A stretch of DNA of 64,000 nt from Gavia stellata. Taxonomy: Eukaryota; Chordata; Aves; Gaviiformes; Gaviidae. Made by a program: the position numbers and the translations under genes. The notes beneath the pieces were generated by a model. The model was not told the DNA's origin. It searched no databases and saw nothing but the letters and a program-made list of their open reading frames with translations. Positions 29,201 through 41,050 of this stretch are shown piece by piece; the first letter of the stretch is position 1, and each line of letters begins with the position of its first letter. The DNA is taken from assembly GCF_030936135.1 (NCBI RefSeq), contig NC_082613.1:2170001-2234000 (forward strand), in the 5' to 3' direction.

Positions 29201-29500
29201 TGCTCTGGGTTTGGGGTGACAGCGTGTAGTGTCCCGGGGCTGACATGCGCGATGGGGACTGGTGGAGGAGGCAGCTGTAGGGTACCCCCTGCCCACCCTC
29301 CGAGCACGTCCTCATGGCCCCACGGTCCCTTCTAGCCCCCCCCCCCGAGCCCCTCAGGCAGCTTTGGAGATGGGGGGGCCAAGGCCCCAGGGTGGTCCCT
29401 GTCCTCTGCTCCATCCAGCCCCGGTGCTGCCCCCCGGCTCTACCGGGAATACAAACGGGGCTGCAGTGCTGCCCCCCGCCCTGTGGGCCGCTTCAAACAG
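26271..29500. other. Intergenic gap between convergent TCEA2 and RGS19
   Basis: No conserved protein in any frame. It holds an 18-nt T run, two + strand AATAAA hexamers (about 28654 and 29582) that could end longer TCEA2 transcripts, and a 129-codon frame at 27423 that follows a good acceptor-like tract but has no recognisable product. Confidence 0.6.
28674..28691. repeat. Poly(T) run
   Basis: Eighteen consecutive T on the + strand. Read on the - strand it is a poly(A) run, with no recognisable retroposed gene before it. Confidence 0.9.
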
Positions 29501-29504
29501 ACGG

Positions 29505-30062
29505 AGCAATGTAAACCTGACAAGATTTTATATGTACAGAGACGCTTGTCAAACCCTGCCTCCCGCCCCTCGAGTTCCCTCAATAAAAGCCAACAAAAAA
29601 AGCATTTAAAATAAAAAGTTAAAAAAAAGAAAACAACAACAATCAACCTCCCCCCCACCCCAAAAAACCCCCCAACCCAGTCCCCAACTGGGTCTCAGGT
29701 GGGAAACGGGGACGTGCCGTGTCCCCAGGTGTGGCGGAGAGGGGATAAAGTGACCTCTTCAAAACGGGGTGTGGGTGGAGCCGGGCCCCGGGCGTTCTCC
29801 GGCGCGCTCCCCCCGGCTCGCTCCGGCCAGCGGCGGGGACGGGGCAGGGGTTCAGTAGTATGAGCCGGCACAGGCTGCGCTGCCGCAGTGGCACCAGCCC
29901 CGGGGACAGTCCTGGAGGGCGGCCCAGAAACCGGGGTGACGGTTCATAGGTAAAAAGCTAAAAATGTGGGGGGCTGGCAGGGAGGGTGGCAGAGGGGAGG
30001 AGGCACTGAGCCCCCCCCGACCGCTGTGTCCCCGCCGGCGTCCCCGTGGCTGGTGGGCGCCC
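29505..30062 (-). other. RGS19: RGS19 3' UTR (approximate)
   Basis: After the stop, the - strand has a U-rich stretch (29582-29640) and then TATAAA near 29530, a weak variant polyadenylation hexamer. No canonical AATAAA occurs on this strand before 28 kb; ATTAAA at 28897-28892 is the next candidate. The end is uncertain. Confidence 0.4.
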
Positions 30063-30251
30063 TTAGGACTCCGAGGAGGAGCGGGAGACGCTCTGGAGCA
30101 GCGATTTGTATATGGCAGAGTTCAGGAAGCGAGGGTAGGAGTCTCTGTGCATGAGCGTGTAGATCTGGAGCTGCGCGTCGTCGAAGGTGTGCGAGGACGG
30201 CTCCTGCATCTTCCGGTTGATGACCTCCCGCACCCGCGAGTCCAGGCTCAC
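30063..30251 (-). CDS. RGS19: RGS19 last coding exon
   Basis: 62 codons plus TAA: the second half of the RGS domain (VSLDSRVREVINRKMQEPSS, then DDAQLQIYTLMHRDSYPRFL) and the C-terminal tail. The acceptor is CTGCCGCCCAG, phase 0. Confidence 0.97.
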   Translation of the reverse strand: MSLDSRVREVINRKMQEPSSHTFDDAQLQIYTLMHRDSYPRFLNSAIYKSLLQSVSRSSSES

Positions 30252-33200
30252 CTGGGCGGCAGGGAGAGAATTGAGGGGGTTGAGGGACCCCCGATGACAA
30301 GCCCCCATCCCCGGCACCCGCCCCTGCACCCCTGTGCAAGCTCTCAGGGGAAATTGGGTATCAACCTGGTGGCACCGTGGCCAGACCACGGTGCGCTCCA
30401 CCCCGGCGTCTCTTTGCACGGGTGCCAGGGTGTTTCGGAGAGAGGAGCGGGGAGGTCTGCGGGTCCTCCCCGTGTCCCCTTGCTGGGCACAGGGAGGCGG
30501 GTTGGGGTGCTCCCCCCGGGTGCCCCCACTGCGGGGATGCTGGGAGCTGGGCTGCAGCATCTCCTCGGCCCGCTGGTGCCCTCGTGAGGTTTCGGCCCCG
30601 CAGCACAACCCGGCCCCTGGTCCCGCTGCCGGCTGCGTCCCGGGGGGGGGTCTGGGGGGGCCGGGGATGCCTGTCCCAGCACCGTCCGCAAGCATGAAGC
30701 AAACCCCTTACGCTGCCAAACTCACCCCCCAACCACCGCCCCATCCCCAAATTGCTGCAGCGGCAGCTGGGACAGAGCCCTTCCCCTAAGAAAGGCCCCT
30801 CCAGCCCCATTTTAGCCTGAGCCACCCCCCCGAGAGCCGCGGGAGGGGCTCTGCCCCGTACCTCCTTGGGCGAGAGGATGGAGATGTAGTCCTCGTAGAT
30901 CATCCTGGCCTTCTCGTCGATGGTGTGCTTGTTGCACTCGTTTTTGAGCTCCTCGCACGCTAGCCAGAAGAGCATGTTCTCCTCGCTGTACTCAGTCCGC
31001 AAGAACTCCCGGAAGACGTTGCGACCTGCCGGGCTCTTCATCAGCTTGTCGAAGGACTGTGCCCAGCCCCGCACCTCCTCCGGCGTGGGTTTGGCGCTGC
31101 CGGATCCCGGCAGGGAAGGCAAGGGGACAGCGTTAGGGTCAGCCGGAGAGGGCTGCGGGCTCCCCGCTGGGTCCCTCCCTGCATGGCTCGGCCATGCTCA
31201 TCCCTGGACCCATCCCAGAGGGACCGTGCCCGAACGCATCCCCCGTGCTCACGCCAGGGCTGTTCCTGCTCATGCTCCGGTTATTACAGAGGCTTTCGGA
31301 GCTCGCTCACGGGGTCTGCCCTGGCTCCGCTCGAGCAGGCTGGAGCATCGGCTTGCTTTCAGCTGAATTTTCCAAGCTGAGATGTATTTTGGTGCTGGCT
31401 TTGCATGAATCCAAAAGGGAGCAAAAGCCCTTTCCTTGCCAAGCGGCAGCTCTGAGCGGCCCCGGCCAGGGAGAGACCGACATCCATCCATCATCCCTCA
31501 CAGCTGCGGGAGGGAGAGAGGGAGGCTGCTCCCCAGCAAACGCTCATTACCTGCTAAAGCAGGCAGGTGCAATCATTATCAGTGGCTAATTAGCAGGTCT
31601 GACCCCCAACCCTGCTGCACCGGGTGCTGCAGAGAGCACCCATGGCTGGACTGCACACAGGGGGTTGTACCCGTCCCTCAGGGAGTGGGTGCTCGGCGCA
31701 GGGCATCCCCAGGGCAGGCTGCCTGCAGGGTGAGGCTCTGCCCTTGGGACATGGCCTGAAAGCTGCTGAGGTCCTTGCATGCCTCAGTTTCCCTTTGCAA
31801 GGGGCCTAAGGGCCCCGAATCGCAGAGGGCTGCAGCCTGTGGCACCGGGCTCCCCATTTCTCAGTGGGAACCAGGGATGTGCTGCTGGAAGCAGCACCAG
31901 GAACCCCCCAAGTCCTGGCACCCCGATCCTGCTGCCCCTGGGTGCACTGGCAGGCAGGATGCGGGGCTGGGTGCCATGGAGGGTGGCAGTGGGTGCCATG
32001 CTGCGTCGTGCTGTGCTGTGCCCACCCCACAGCGCTGCCCCTGCACTCACCACGCTTCACAGTTTGGGATGGTCTCCAGTTTGGTCTCCCGGGACGCCCT
32101 CCACGCTCGCTCCCGGTCCTCGTTCCTAACGGGGAGACAGAAAGGTAGTCAGGGGCGTTGGGATGCACCCAGACCCCCGTCCAGACCCCCTGACTGGCCC
32201 TGGCCACCGAATCTCTTCTGCAGGCACCAGCACCCCCCACACCCATCTCCTCCCAGCACCCTGCCCGCCCCAGCACCCGCTGCCCCCCCGGCTCCCTTGT
32301 GCAAATTTGCTGTCATTGTGCAAGGGTGTTTCCTGCGCCCGTGGCCCCGGTCCCGCTCAACCGCCCAGACGTGTGCCGGGGCCGAGCCGGAGCAGCCGCC
32401 GGGCTGAGCAGCAGCAGCTGGCAGAGGTCAGTGCCAGCTGAGCCCACGGCAAAGCCATCGTAAACCGCCACGATAAACACCAATAAATAAATAAATGGGG
32501 GTGGCTGCAGGGCCGAGGGCTGCGGTCGTTGGAGCTCAGCATCACGGTGCGCTCAGCCCCCGTGCCTGGTTATCGCCGTCTCCGGCCGGTGATGGCCCCG
32601 GCTCGCCCAGGAAGCCGGTGACCGGGGTAGATGGAGAAATGCGAAGGGCCGGACCCTGCACCCCTGTGACACCCCAGCACCGGTCCAGCCTGGAGGCTGA
32701 GCCCGGGATGGAGGTGCCGGGGGTCAGGGGTGCTGGTGTCCCCTGTCCCCCCGTCCCTCGCCCCCGGGGGTGCGGGCGACACAAGGGGAGAGAGGTCTCC
32801 AGCCAACTTCCCTCGGGCCCTTGAATTTCGGCGCCCGGCGCCGACCGCAGCGCTTCCTGCTTGCGACACCGTCCCTCGCCGCTCGCACAGGATTAAACCT
32901 GCAAACTTCTCCCCCGGCGGCGTGGGCAGCTGGGGTGGGCGAAGCTGCGGGCACGTCCCTGCCCACACCGCCCCTGGGGCTCGCTGCCCAGCACGCCTGA
33001 GCCCCAAAACGGTTGGCACCGGTCATTGCTTGCTCCGAGTGGGGTACAGGAGGGATTTCTGTCCCATCTCTGCTCACAGGCTCTTGAAGAGACGGAGGAG
33101 GGACACAGGGAAGGGTCACCCTGCCCATGGCCGAATGCTACGGAGCGCGGGGCAGCGTCCCGGAGGGAGATGTTCGGAGCAGGCTGCAAGGGGAGCTGCT

Positions 33201-34608
33201 CACCGCACTGGTGGCCTTGCGAATGTGAGGAAACGAGACGGGATCAGGCGAGACGGGGCCCCAGGGACACTGATATCAGTGCTGGGGAAGCACCGTGGGT
33301 TTGCACGGGGCTCAGCTCCAGGGTTAGTTGCTCCTCCAAGCCTGCCACTGTCGGTGGCCATAAAGCCCAAAGCTGCTGCAAAGCCTGAAGCCATCAGCAA
33401 CGTCAGAGCGGGCTGATGCTGAGGCTGGAGAAGAGCAGACGGGCTCTCCAAAATCTGGGCTATCCGGAGAATGAGGAGCTGGGGATCTTCAGAGAGGACG
33501 GGAGATGCGGCCGCAGGCAAGCGGCTGGTTACGTCCTTGGCTTTGGGCAGCGCTGGGAGGCCAGGGCCGGACTCTGCACCCCCTGCTCCAAGGCAGAGCT
33601 GTCCAGGAGGGCTCCCACGGACGAGGGCCATCCGCCTCGGGCAGGGCACTGCAGCCGCAACAAGGCAGCCGCGACGCTGGGCAGGGAAACCCAGCTCTCC
33701 TCCGGCCCTGGCCTGCCTGAAACAGGCAGCAAAATCCTCCTGCCTGCACAGCGCGGTGCCCGGGGGTCCCGTTGCTCAGCCTCGCCGCCCTGCCCGGGCG
33801 CAGCTGGGTGCCCGGTGTGGGTGGGTTGGGGAGGCAGGGGTCTGGCAGCTCGGCTGAGCACCACGCTGTGCCGCCGGCGCTGCCTGCAGCTTCCCCCACG
33901 CAGCCCGGTCGGGGACGTCCAGCCCAAGAGAGCTGTTAGTGCAGCACCAGAGTGGGGTTCCTGGTGCCGCTTTCTGCTCTGTATATTTTAAAAGATTTGG
34001 CCGATGGGCAGGAGTCACGGCGCAGTGAGGCTCGGCTCACCAGGCTGCGTGTGGAGGAGAGCAAGGCGCCACAGCACCGCTGATGCCCATCTGCTCCAAA
34101 AGACTGTTTACACCCTTTCTAACCACGGCACCCGTTTTGCTCTCAACTCCCAACCCAACGCAAGCACACGGAGGCTCAGCTCAGTCAGCGGGGCCGGCTC
34201 CATCCCAGCTGCCCTCCCGCACCCGCACCCATGGCCTCTGGGTGCTGCGAGCTGCACCGAAAGGCTGTGGAGCACCCAGGGGTGGGGGCTGCTGCAGGAG
34301 CCCATCTCCCTCGAACCCGGGCACCTGCTTGGGCAGCAGCTGTGTCCAAGTGCTTGGTGCTGCATGAAGCACGGCAGACCAGCAAGAAGCGGGCGACCCT
34401 CCCATCTCCCCTCCTTACGGGACCCTTGAATATCGGACGACGAAGCGGGCGGGTGATGCTCGCCGACCCCGCGGGAGCCTCGGGCTGGGGCGGGCGGTGG
34501 GACGTACCATGAGCAACTGCAGCAGCAGCACCAGCAGAAGCAGCAGGCGTTGGGGCGGTGGTTGCTGGCGGGTTGCACCGTTGTCGGAGAAGTCTCATGC
34601 CGGGACAT
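30063..34608 (-). CDS. RGS19: RGS19 (GAIP), regulator of G protein signalling with cysteine string
   Basis: GTPase-activating protein for Galpha-i/o/z of the RZ subfamily, held at membranes by a palmitoylated cysteine string. Four coding exons on the - strand join in frame to at least 199 residues from the first in-frame ATG (34608). Residues 20-34 are the string CCFCWCCCCSCSW with flanks. The RGS domain spans about 65-190: SFDKLMKSPAGRNVFREFLR, TEYSEENMLFWLACEELK, YEDYISILSPKEVSLDSRVR, DDAQLQIYTLMHRDSYPRFL. The tail SRSSSES resembles the PDZ-binding end by which human GAIP contacts GIPC. The linker (NEDRERAWRASRETKLE, CAKPTPEEV) matches RGS19 rather than RGS17 or RGS20, and convergence with TCEA2 agrees with human synteny. 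Human RGS19 has 217 residues; about 23 N-terminal residues are homologous to coding-like sequence upstream of this ATG, so the true start is unresolved. Confidence 0.95.
30252..30861 (-). other. RGS19 intron between the two RGS-domain exons
   Basis: 610 nt, GT-AG (donor GAG|GTACGG), at the usual PKE|VSL position of RZ-family genes. GC-rich with several C and G runs; nothing else. Confidence 0.9.
30862..31096 (-). CDS. RGS19: RGS19 coding exon, first half of RGS domain
   Basis: 235 nt encoding 79 codons with the two bases carried in: CAKPTPEEVRGWAQSFDKLM through YISILSPKE. Contains the EYSEEN loop that contacts Galpha switch regions in RGS proteins. The acceptor is GGATCCGGCAG. Confidence 0.97.
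31097..32050 (-). other. RGS19 intron
   Basis: 954 nt, GT-AG. No repeats or open frames of interest. Confidence 0.88.
32051..32125 (-). CDS. RGS19: RGS19 short linker exon
   Basis: 75 nt encoding the end of W34, then NEDRERAWRASRETKLETIP and NCEA. Human has NQERRRAWQASRESKLQPLP at the same place. Too short for an open-frame search; found by homology and phase (2 in, 2 out). The acceptor is TCCCCGTTAG and the donor GCGTG|GTGAGT. Confidence 0.95.
32126..34507 (-). other. RGS19 intron
   Basis: 2.4 kb, GT-AG. GC-rich, with a short TAAATAAATAAATAAAT stretch near 32482-32498. No other features. Confidence 0.85.
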
Positions 34609-34644
34609 CGGAAGGGGTGTCTCTGCGGACGCGGGTCCTGCGTA
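34508..34644 (-). CDS. RGS19: RGS19 cysteine-string exon
   Basis: 137 nt, open from its first codon: YAGPASAETPLPMSRHETSP, then the string NACCFCWCCCCSCS and the first two bases of Trp. The acceptor CTTTCAG|TAC is phase 0. YAGP aligns with human ITGP, so the residues before the ATG at 34608 are probably descended from coding sequence. Whether they are translated depends on the exon upstream. Confidence 0.93.
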
Positions 34645-34818
34645 CTGAAAGGCAGGAGGGCAGGGAGCGGGTTTGAGCGAGTTGCTGCCGATTATCCCCT
34701 CCACGTGCAAGCAGCCGGAGGTAGAGGGACCCCCATGCGGTGGCCTGCTGGGATTTCTTTTTGGCTCCCGCTTGCCATCCTGGCCACCGGCCGGCCCCGA
34801 GATGCTCACCACCTCACC

Positions 34819-34960
34819 TGCGTCCCAGCCTCATACACGGTGGACGGGGTTGGGTCGTGCTTCGGGGGCTCTTCTGCTGCTCTCCGCTCCTCCCAGCCCG
34901 CGGGTGAGCCGTGCCGCCGAGACCCCCCGGCTAACGTCCCTGCCGCCTCCTGGACGGAGC
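34819..34960 (-). other. RGS19: RGS19 upstream exon (5' UTR or N-terminal coding)
   Basis: 142 nt with a strong acceptor (CTCTCCCTCCCCACAG) and donor (ACGCAG|GTGAGG). In the frame that joins the cysteine-string exon it stays open and ends HDPTPSTVYEAGTQ, resembling human MPTPHEAEKQ, but it has no in-frame ATG. It is therefore either untranslated here or entered from an upstream coding exon that I cannot identify. Confidence 0.65.
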
Positions 34961-35470
34961 CTGTGGGGAGGGAGAGGAGCGGCACCATGTTACCTTCGCA
35001 GAGGGACCCCCCGGCTTCGAGCTGCTCTAAGGGGGGGCTGCTCCACGCTGGGGAAAGCCCTTTGCAGGCAGCGGGCTGGGGCACGGCAGGCAAACAGAAA
35101 GGGTGCGAGAAAAGGAAGTGAGAAGGAAAGGAGGAGGGGAAACACGGCGGCAGATGCTCTGCCAGCCCCACGCTTCGCCTGGGACCCCCTCCCGGGCTTT
35201 GGCGGTGCTGCCGAGCCCCACAAGCACCGTCGGGGCCGGGCAGGGTGCGGGGCTCAGCGCCGGCCTCGCACACCCCTGGCCGTGCCCTGTGCTGTGGGGA
35301 AGCGCGGCCGGACCCCGCCGGCGTGTTCGGGCCGGGGATGGGGAAGTCGGAGCCGCTGCATGGCATCATGTGAGTGGAAGGAAACGGGGTGGGAGGGGGT
35401 GAGTTTTCACAGCTCCCGACACCCAACCAAAACTCGCCCTGTGCCAAGCGTTGGCCGAGTCCAGCGCTCT

Positions 35471-35505
35471 GCCTGTCCCTGCCTGTCCCTGCCTGTCCCT
35501 GCCTG
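35471..35505. repeat. Tandem CCTGTCCCTG, about 3 copies
   Basis: 10-nt unit, nearly perfect copies, in the RGS19 first intron. Confidence 0.9.
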
Positions 35506-38500
35506 CACCGTTGGCCCTGCCTGGAGCTGGGATGCTCCGGGGCAGGAGCGGTGCCGGGGCTCAGCGCCCACCTCCACGCAGGGGGGTGGTAAGGATGCGG
35601 TCACGGCCGGCTCTGCCTCCCTGTGCTCCGCCGAGGGCGGCGGGCAGCAATCACGGTCCTTCCTCTGCCAGAAGGAAGGAATGGGAGCAGGGGCAGTGGG
35701 CAGGGAGACCCCCCGGCCACCTCAGCCCAGCACCCCTGTCTCGAGCCGCCCCAGGTCTCATCGCCTCGGGTCTGAGTCCTGCCGCGGACTCAGCAAGGGG
35801 GCTGGAGCCGGGGTGTGGGACCCAGCTGGGGACAGGGCTGTCCCCAGAGCCCCCCCCCCGAGCCCACGGCTGCTCCCATGGGTGCAGCCTCCCCGTCCCT
35901 GGCACGGCCACCGCCCGGCAGCGCTTTCCGTGAGCTCCTCGCCCGGGGCCCTTGCAAACCCTCCCGCTGGCTCCCATCGCTCCCGCAGGAACGAAAAAGG
36001 AGAGAGTCTGTGTTTCGCTCCCAATTGTCCCTATTTATAGCCCCGAGTGCTGGCAGGACGGCTGTGACCTTGTCACCCAGCTCAGCAGCAGGCTCCGCTC
36101 CCCCTCGCACCGCGCAGCCCTCAGGTCCATTTAACCCCCCCCACTCTTTTCCCTTTCCTTTGCTTCCCCTGGACCCACCGTCTTCCACTCCCGGCACCCG
36201 CTCTTCCCCCTGCCCACCCACGGCGACATCCCGCTGCCGAGCCCGCTCGCCCTGCGGTGCCGCGGCCACGCTGCCGTGCCCGGGGCTGCTGGGGGGCTGC
36301 AGCCCCATGGCGCGGGGGGAGCCAGGCTCCGGGCACGGCTCCCAGCGGGGCTGCGGCACTAATTATTACGGCAATCGGTGACGAGGCTGTGGGAATGGGG
36401 CGAGCAGGAGGAAAACCTGAAGGCTGGGAAAACCCTGCTGCCTCCCAGCCCGCCCCGAAGCAAAGGCAGCCCCGGCTCTGCCGCGGCCCTGGGGTGCGGA
36501 GCAGGCGGATGAGGGGTGGCCAAGGGACAGGGACATGGGGACAGTGCGTGGCATTGCTCCAGGGGGACTCCCAGGCACTTCGCTTCTGCAGCTGGCGCTC
36601 GACCTCGGCCAGAGCAGACCCGCAAGGGGCTGAGCCGAAACACCCCGGAGAGGCAGCGGGATGGAGCGGCATCCCCCAGCAAGGAGCATCCCATCCCCAC
36701 ACCCACGGGGTGCACTCAGCACCCAGCCAGGAGGCAGGATCAGCTCACTGCCCATCCTGGGTGCTGTGGCACCCACCCGGGGACACCTCGCGTGCATTGG
36801 GCTGCGCCGAGAGGGACAGGGAGGAGAAGGGATGTGTGGGGCTGCAAAGGGCTCCCCGGCCCATGGCACCGAAAGACAATACTGGTGTGCTCTGGGTTTG
36901 CAGGGCTGGTTTCCCAGCCCCGTGCACCCCTTAACGCCCCCGTAGCACCCCAGCCCACCCACCGGCGGAGGCTGCGTGCCGCGGGGCTGTTTCTGGCTGC
37001 CCCAGGGCCGGGCATCGCTGTGCCGGGGCCAGCGGATAAGGAAGTCCCGGCGGGCGGTGGAGCCTATGAGCGCCGGAGGGAAGGCGAGGGCGCGCGTGCG
37101 AGGCTGAGAAAAGAGGAAGGCTGACAAAAAGGGGACGTTTCCCCAGCGGAGAGAAGAGACACCCCAAAAGCCGCCCTCGCCCAAAACCCGTGCGCTCCCC
37201 AAGCTCCCCCTGAACTCTTGCCGTCGCTGCCCAGTGGCTGCAGTACCCGGCCTGGGAATCCCCGGGCACTGGGTGTCCCCGGGCCGCGCCAGCTCACGTG
37301 CCCGTGACGTCCCCGCTGAGCCTGGCACCGCCCCGTCCTCTCCCCGAATGGAGAAGGGACCCCCCATGCAACCAGACAAGACAAGCGCTCCTGAAAATCG
37401 CTTTCGAAGGGAAACGTCCCCTTCCACCGGGCTGCTCCTTGCTGGGTCAGCCCCGTCCCATGCAGCCACGCACGAAGCACCCTGTGCCCTGCTCACCCCG
37501 GGCAAAGCAGTCGCCAAAATCGCCCTGTGCCAGCTGCAGTGGGAGCTGTGGCATCGGGGTTCCCACGCATGCAAAACCAAGGTGACGGCAAATACTGGCC
37601 ATGGAAAGGACACCCCTCCATGCACCTCACTTTCCCCAAGCACCCCGCCTGGGGACGATGCCCTGAGCAGCGTGGCATCCCCCTCCGGCCACCCCCGCCT
37701 CTGCGGAGTGCGGCACAAACCAGCGCCCACCCCGGTGCGGGGGCACCCCCGGCACAGCCTGTGCCGAGCCCCCGGTGTGCCCACCCGACCCTGTGCCGTG
37801 GCTGGCGGGAGGATCTGGGGGATACGGGGGGAGCCGCCAGCAGTGTGTCCGTACCTGCAGCCTGGCCATCGCGCGGCAGCGGCGGGTGCCAGCCAGGGGG
37901 ACCCTGGCCGGCTCAGGGGGTGCGTGGCATCGCCAGGACCGCCGGGTCTGAGGGCAGGGAGATGGGAGAGAAAAGAAGAGAGAAAGAGAAAAGAAAAGCG
38001 GCCGAACACATCCTCTCACAGGAAAGGGAGTGGTAAGGGAAGTGGCAAACTCAACCGAAGAGTTCAGACCTTTTTTGGGAAAGCCCCGGCAGGGCCCGGC
38101 TGCTCTCCTCGCCGCTCCACCATGGGGCTGGCCGCCCCGGTGGGGCCAGGAGTGGGGCAGAGCGAGCCCTGACGGCAGCCGAGCTGGGTCGTGCTCCTGC
38201 TTCCCACCCCTCGGACGGATCCGGCAGCTGCCGCAGGCGTGAGAGCAGCCAAGCCAGGGCTCCCCGGCCGGGATGGGCATCCGCTGCGGTGCCGCCTACA
38301 GCCAGGCATCTCGGAGACAGCCTGGGCACACCGGCGCTGGAACGGCCCCAAGGCCAAGGAAACGGCCAGCACGGCTTCCCTGAGGAGTGACGGGCAGGAT
38401 ACATCCCCGAAGCAGTCCCCGGCGCCCAGCCAAGGCCGCTTCGAAGGGATGGTGCTTTCGGCCACACTGTGCCTCAGGCGTCCCCGGGGCTCCGGCGCTG

Positions 38501-38713
38501 CCCGCAGGGCGAGGACACTGGCAGCAAGGCGGGCGGCGAGGGAAGGGGGCTGGTGCCGGAGGGTGGGCTGAGTCAGAGCCTCCCGCCGTGCCTGCCGGCA
38601 GCGTCGTCCCTGCGACGCGGGGATGTGCCAGCCTGCCTGCCACGCAGAGCGCAGCCCGGCTCCCTCGGCCAAGAGTGACTCACTAACAAAGTTGTTTGGT
38701 TTTTTTCCTCTTC

Positions 38714-38752
38714 AGAAAAAAAAAAAAAAAAGAAAGAAGAGAGAGAGAGAGA
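38714..38752. repeat. A-run and (GA)n microsatellite
   Basis: A long A run followed by AAGAAGAGAGAGAGAGAGA on the + strand, in the RGS19 first intron. May be the eroded tail of a retroposon; no body recognised. Confidence 0.8.
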
Positions 38753-40859
38753 AATCAGACGCCCAACCTCCGTTTCCTTGATTAAATTTGCCCTCCGCAC
38801 CGCTGTGGGCGGAGGGGGCTCCGGCTCTGGCACAGCACCAGCGACCGAAACCGGTTTGCGGTCTCCGCCGGCGGCTGCCCCCTCGCTGGCACGGGCTCGC
38901 GCAGGTGGAAACGGGGAGAAAAGGGGAGAAAGGCTGGGGGGGGATGCCGGCCCCCCCTGCACGCTCCGCCGGGGCCGTGGGGCTGGGTCAAGCACCCGGC
39001 CACGGCACGTGCCCGTTATCAGCCCGGCCCAGCGCCGCGCTCGGCACAGCCGCTTTCCTCGCCTTCCCCAGGGACGCCAAGCCGTTATCTCCTCTCTTCC
39101 CAACACCGCATACCCCGGCACCCAAAAACCAACCCCCTTGTGCCGCTGCTGTCCCCGACCCCACCCCGTCAGCATGGAAACCCCCCCATCACCCAAAAGT
39201 CACCCTCCTTTTTCTGCCGGCGCCCACCCCGCCACCGCTGCCCTCCTCACAGGCGCCCAGCACCGCTCTGCTTCTCCGGTCACCTGAAGCTCATTTATTT
39301 TCCAGATGGTTTTCCAGGATTCCCTTTGCCGCTGCTGGGAAGGGCCAGCTCCGAGAGCTGGGGGCTGCCGGGATGCAGCCGCGCTCCGGCGGGGAAGCCC
39401 CCACACCCCCAGCTTGCCGGCCTTGGGGCACCCACCAGCACCGAGGATATTTTTATTCTCCGACCGCCTCCAGCCACAGTACGAGCTCTCTGCCCCAGGA
39501 GGGACCTTCCCTTCATATTTTACGGGTCAAAACCGGGAGGGCAGCTTTGCTGCTCATCACGCACCCCCGCGGGGATCGCTCGGCCGGGGGCGATGCACAA
39601 ACCCCCCGGTGCCGGCGGAGACCCCATCCCCGGCCAAGCTGCCGGCACGGCTGAGCCCCCGCCGCACGCCAGCAATGCCTGGGTGGGCAGCAGCGCCGGA
39701 TCGGGCCCCTCTCCGTGCCTCGGAGGAGCTGCAAAACGCCCGTCACCTGCGGGACCGGCCATGCTGGATCAGCGCAAGCAGAGCTCAGCAGCCCCAGCCG
39801 CCTGCGTGCCGCTGCTGGATTCTCCAGTGTCTAATAAGGGCTGAGCCCAGCCTGCAGCTTCCCTGCCTCCTCCCTGGAGGAACCCAGCACCTCCGACCCC
39901 TGCCAAATGTGGCTGAAACCGGCCAACGAGTGCAACCAGACGTGGGCCAGCCCCGCGGGCAGCCCGGGTGGGCAACGGGGGGCCGGCACCCCCAGAGGCC
40001 CCCTCTGCCGGGGTTACCCCGCGGGCCGGCACCGCCGCCGAGCCCCACAGCTGCCACCTGCCCCCGCAGCCCGTCCCAGCCACCTGCCAGCGGCACAGGA
40101 AGTTTTAGGAGCTATTTTTAGACCCGGCTTTTCCCCCCCGCCCCCCCTTTAGCAATCTATTAGAGAAGAGACTGAAGAGGTGAGGCTCAAGCCCCCCACT
40201 CTCTGGGGACGGGGCTGACCCCCATGCTACCGGCACGGAGGTGCCAGCAGTCCCGGGCACCGGCCGGGTCAGGCTCCCCTGGTCCCGCTGGGACGAGGCG
40301 GGGGTGACACTCACGTGGCTGCGCCCCGGCAGCCGCCCCGCCGAGCGCGTGTTGCTGATAACGCCGGCAGATGCGCCCGCGCACGTGGCAGCAGCGGCGA
40401 GCGGATGCCTTTGAGCGAGTTTCTCTGCCCGGCCGTGATTTTTCTGCCATCCCCTGAGACTGGAAAGGCAGGTCCTGGCGATGGGAACCTGGAGATGCTG
40501 CAGCATGTCCCAACGCCTCCCTGGTCCTTCGCACTGCGAGGGCCAACGGCCCCGTGGGCACCTCTCCTGCTGGGATGAGGACGATGCCAGGGTCCTTCTC
40601 CGGACTGGCCATCTCCTCTGCTCCCTGCGCCTCTCCTCGCCTGCAGCTGGGGTGTGTTTCTGCATCCTCGGAGCCAAATCCCACCGCGAGCCCTCCCGAA
40701 AGGACCACGTGAACCTCTCTTGCACCCGCTGCAAAGAGGCGAGCGGACCCACGGCTCTACCCTGGCACAGCCGCCGCGGCCGACACAGCCACCGCGGGCT
40801 GCCGGGCGGCACAACGGGCACAGCGCTGCCGGCACCCGCCCCTCCGGCCCCGGCTCTTG

Positions 40860-41050
40860 CACTGAAATGGAGTTAATTATTTCATAGCGTAAAAATAGCA
40901 CCCGCAACAATCAGCTGGGGGATTTAATAAGGCAAGCCCTGACAATTATGTTTCTATTAGTAGAGGTATCGCGGCGTTGTTAAGGCAGACACCTATTAAG
41001 CATTTGGGAATAATCCACGCGAACGGAGAAGAAAGATCACGGTAATCGAT
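40860..41050. promoter_or_regulatory. AT-rich island in RGS19 intron 1, candidate noncoding element
   Basis: A sharp drop in GC content within very GC-rich sequence. Contains TTAATTATTT, TTTAATAAGG, TGACAATTATG, CTATTAGTAG and CTATTAAGCA, i.e. homeodomain and SOX-like cores. It has no coding frame. Conservation is inferred from composition and motif density, not measured. Confidence 0.35.

Noticed and set aside
34673-36040. 455-codon + strand open frame
   Set aside because: Lies over the antisense of RGS19 exons in high-GC sequence; low-complexity translation, no family.
36366-38009. 547-codon minus-strand open frame in RGS19 intron 1
   Set aside because: Composition-driven: other long frames overlap it on both strands, residues are Pro/Arg/Gly/Ala-rich without motif, and there are no supporting splice or conservation signals.
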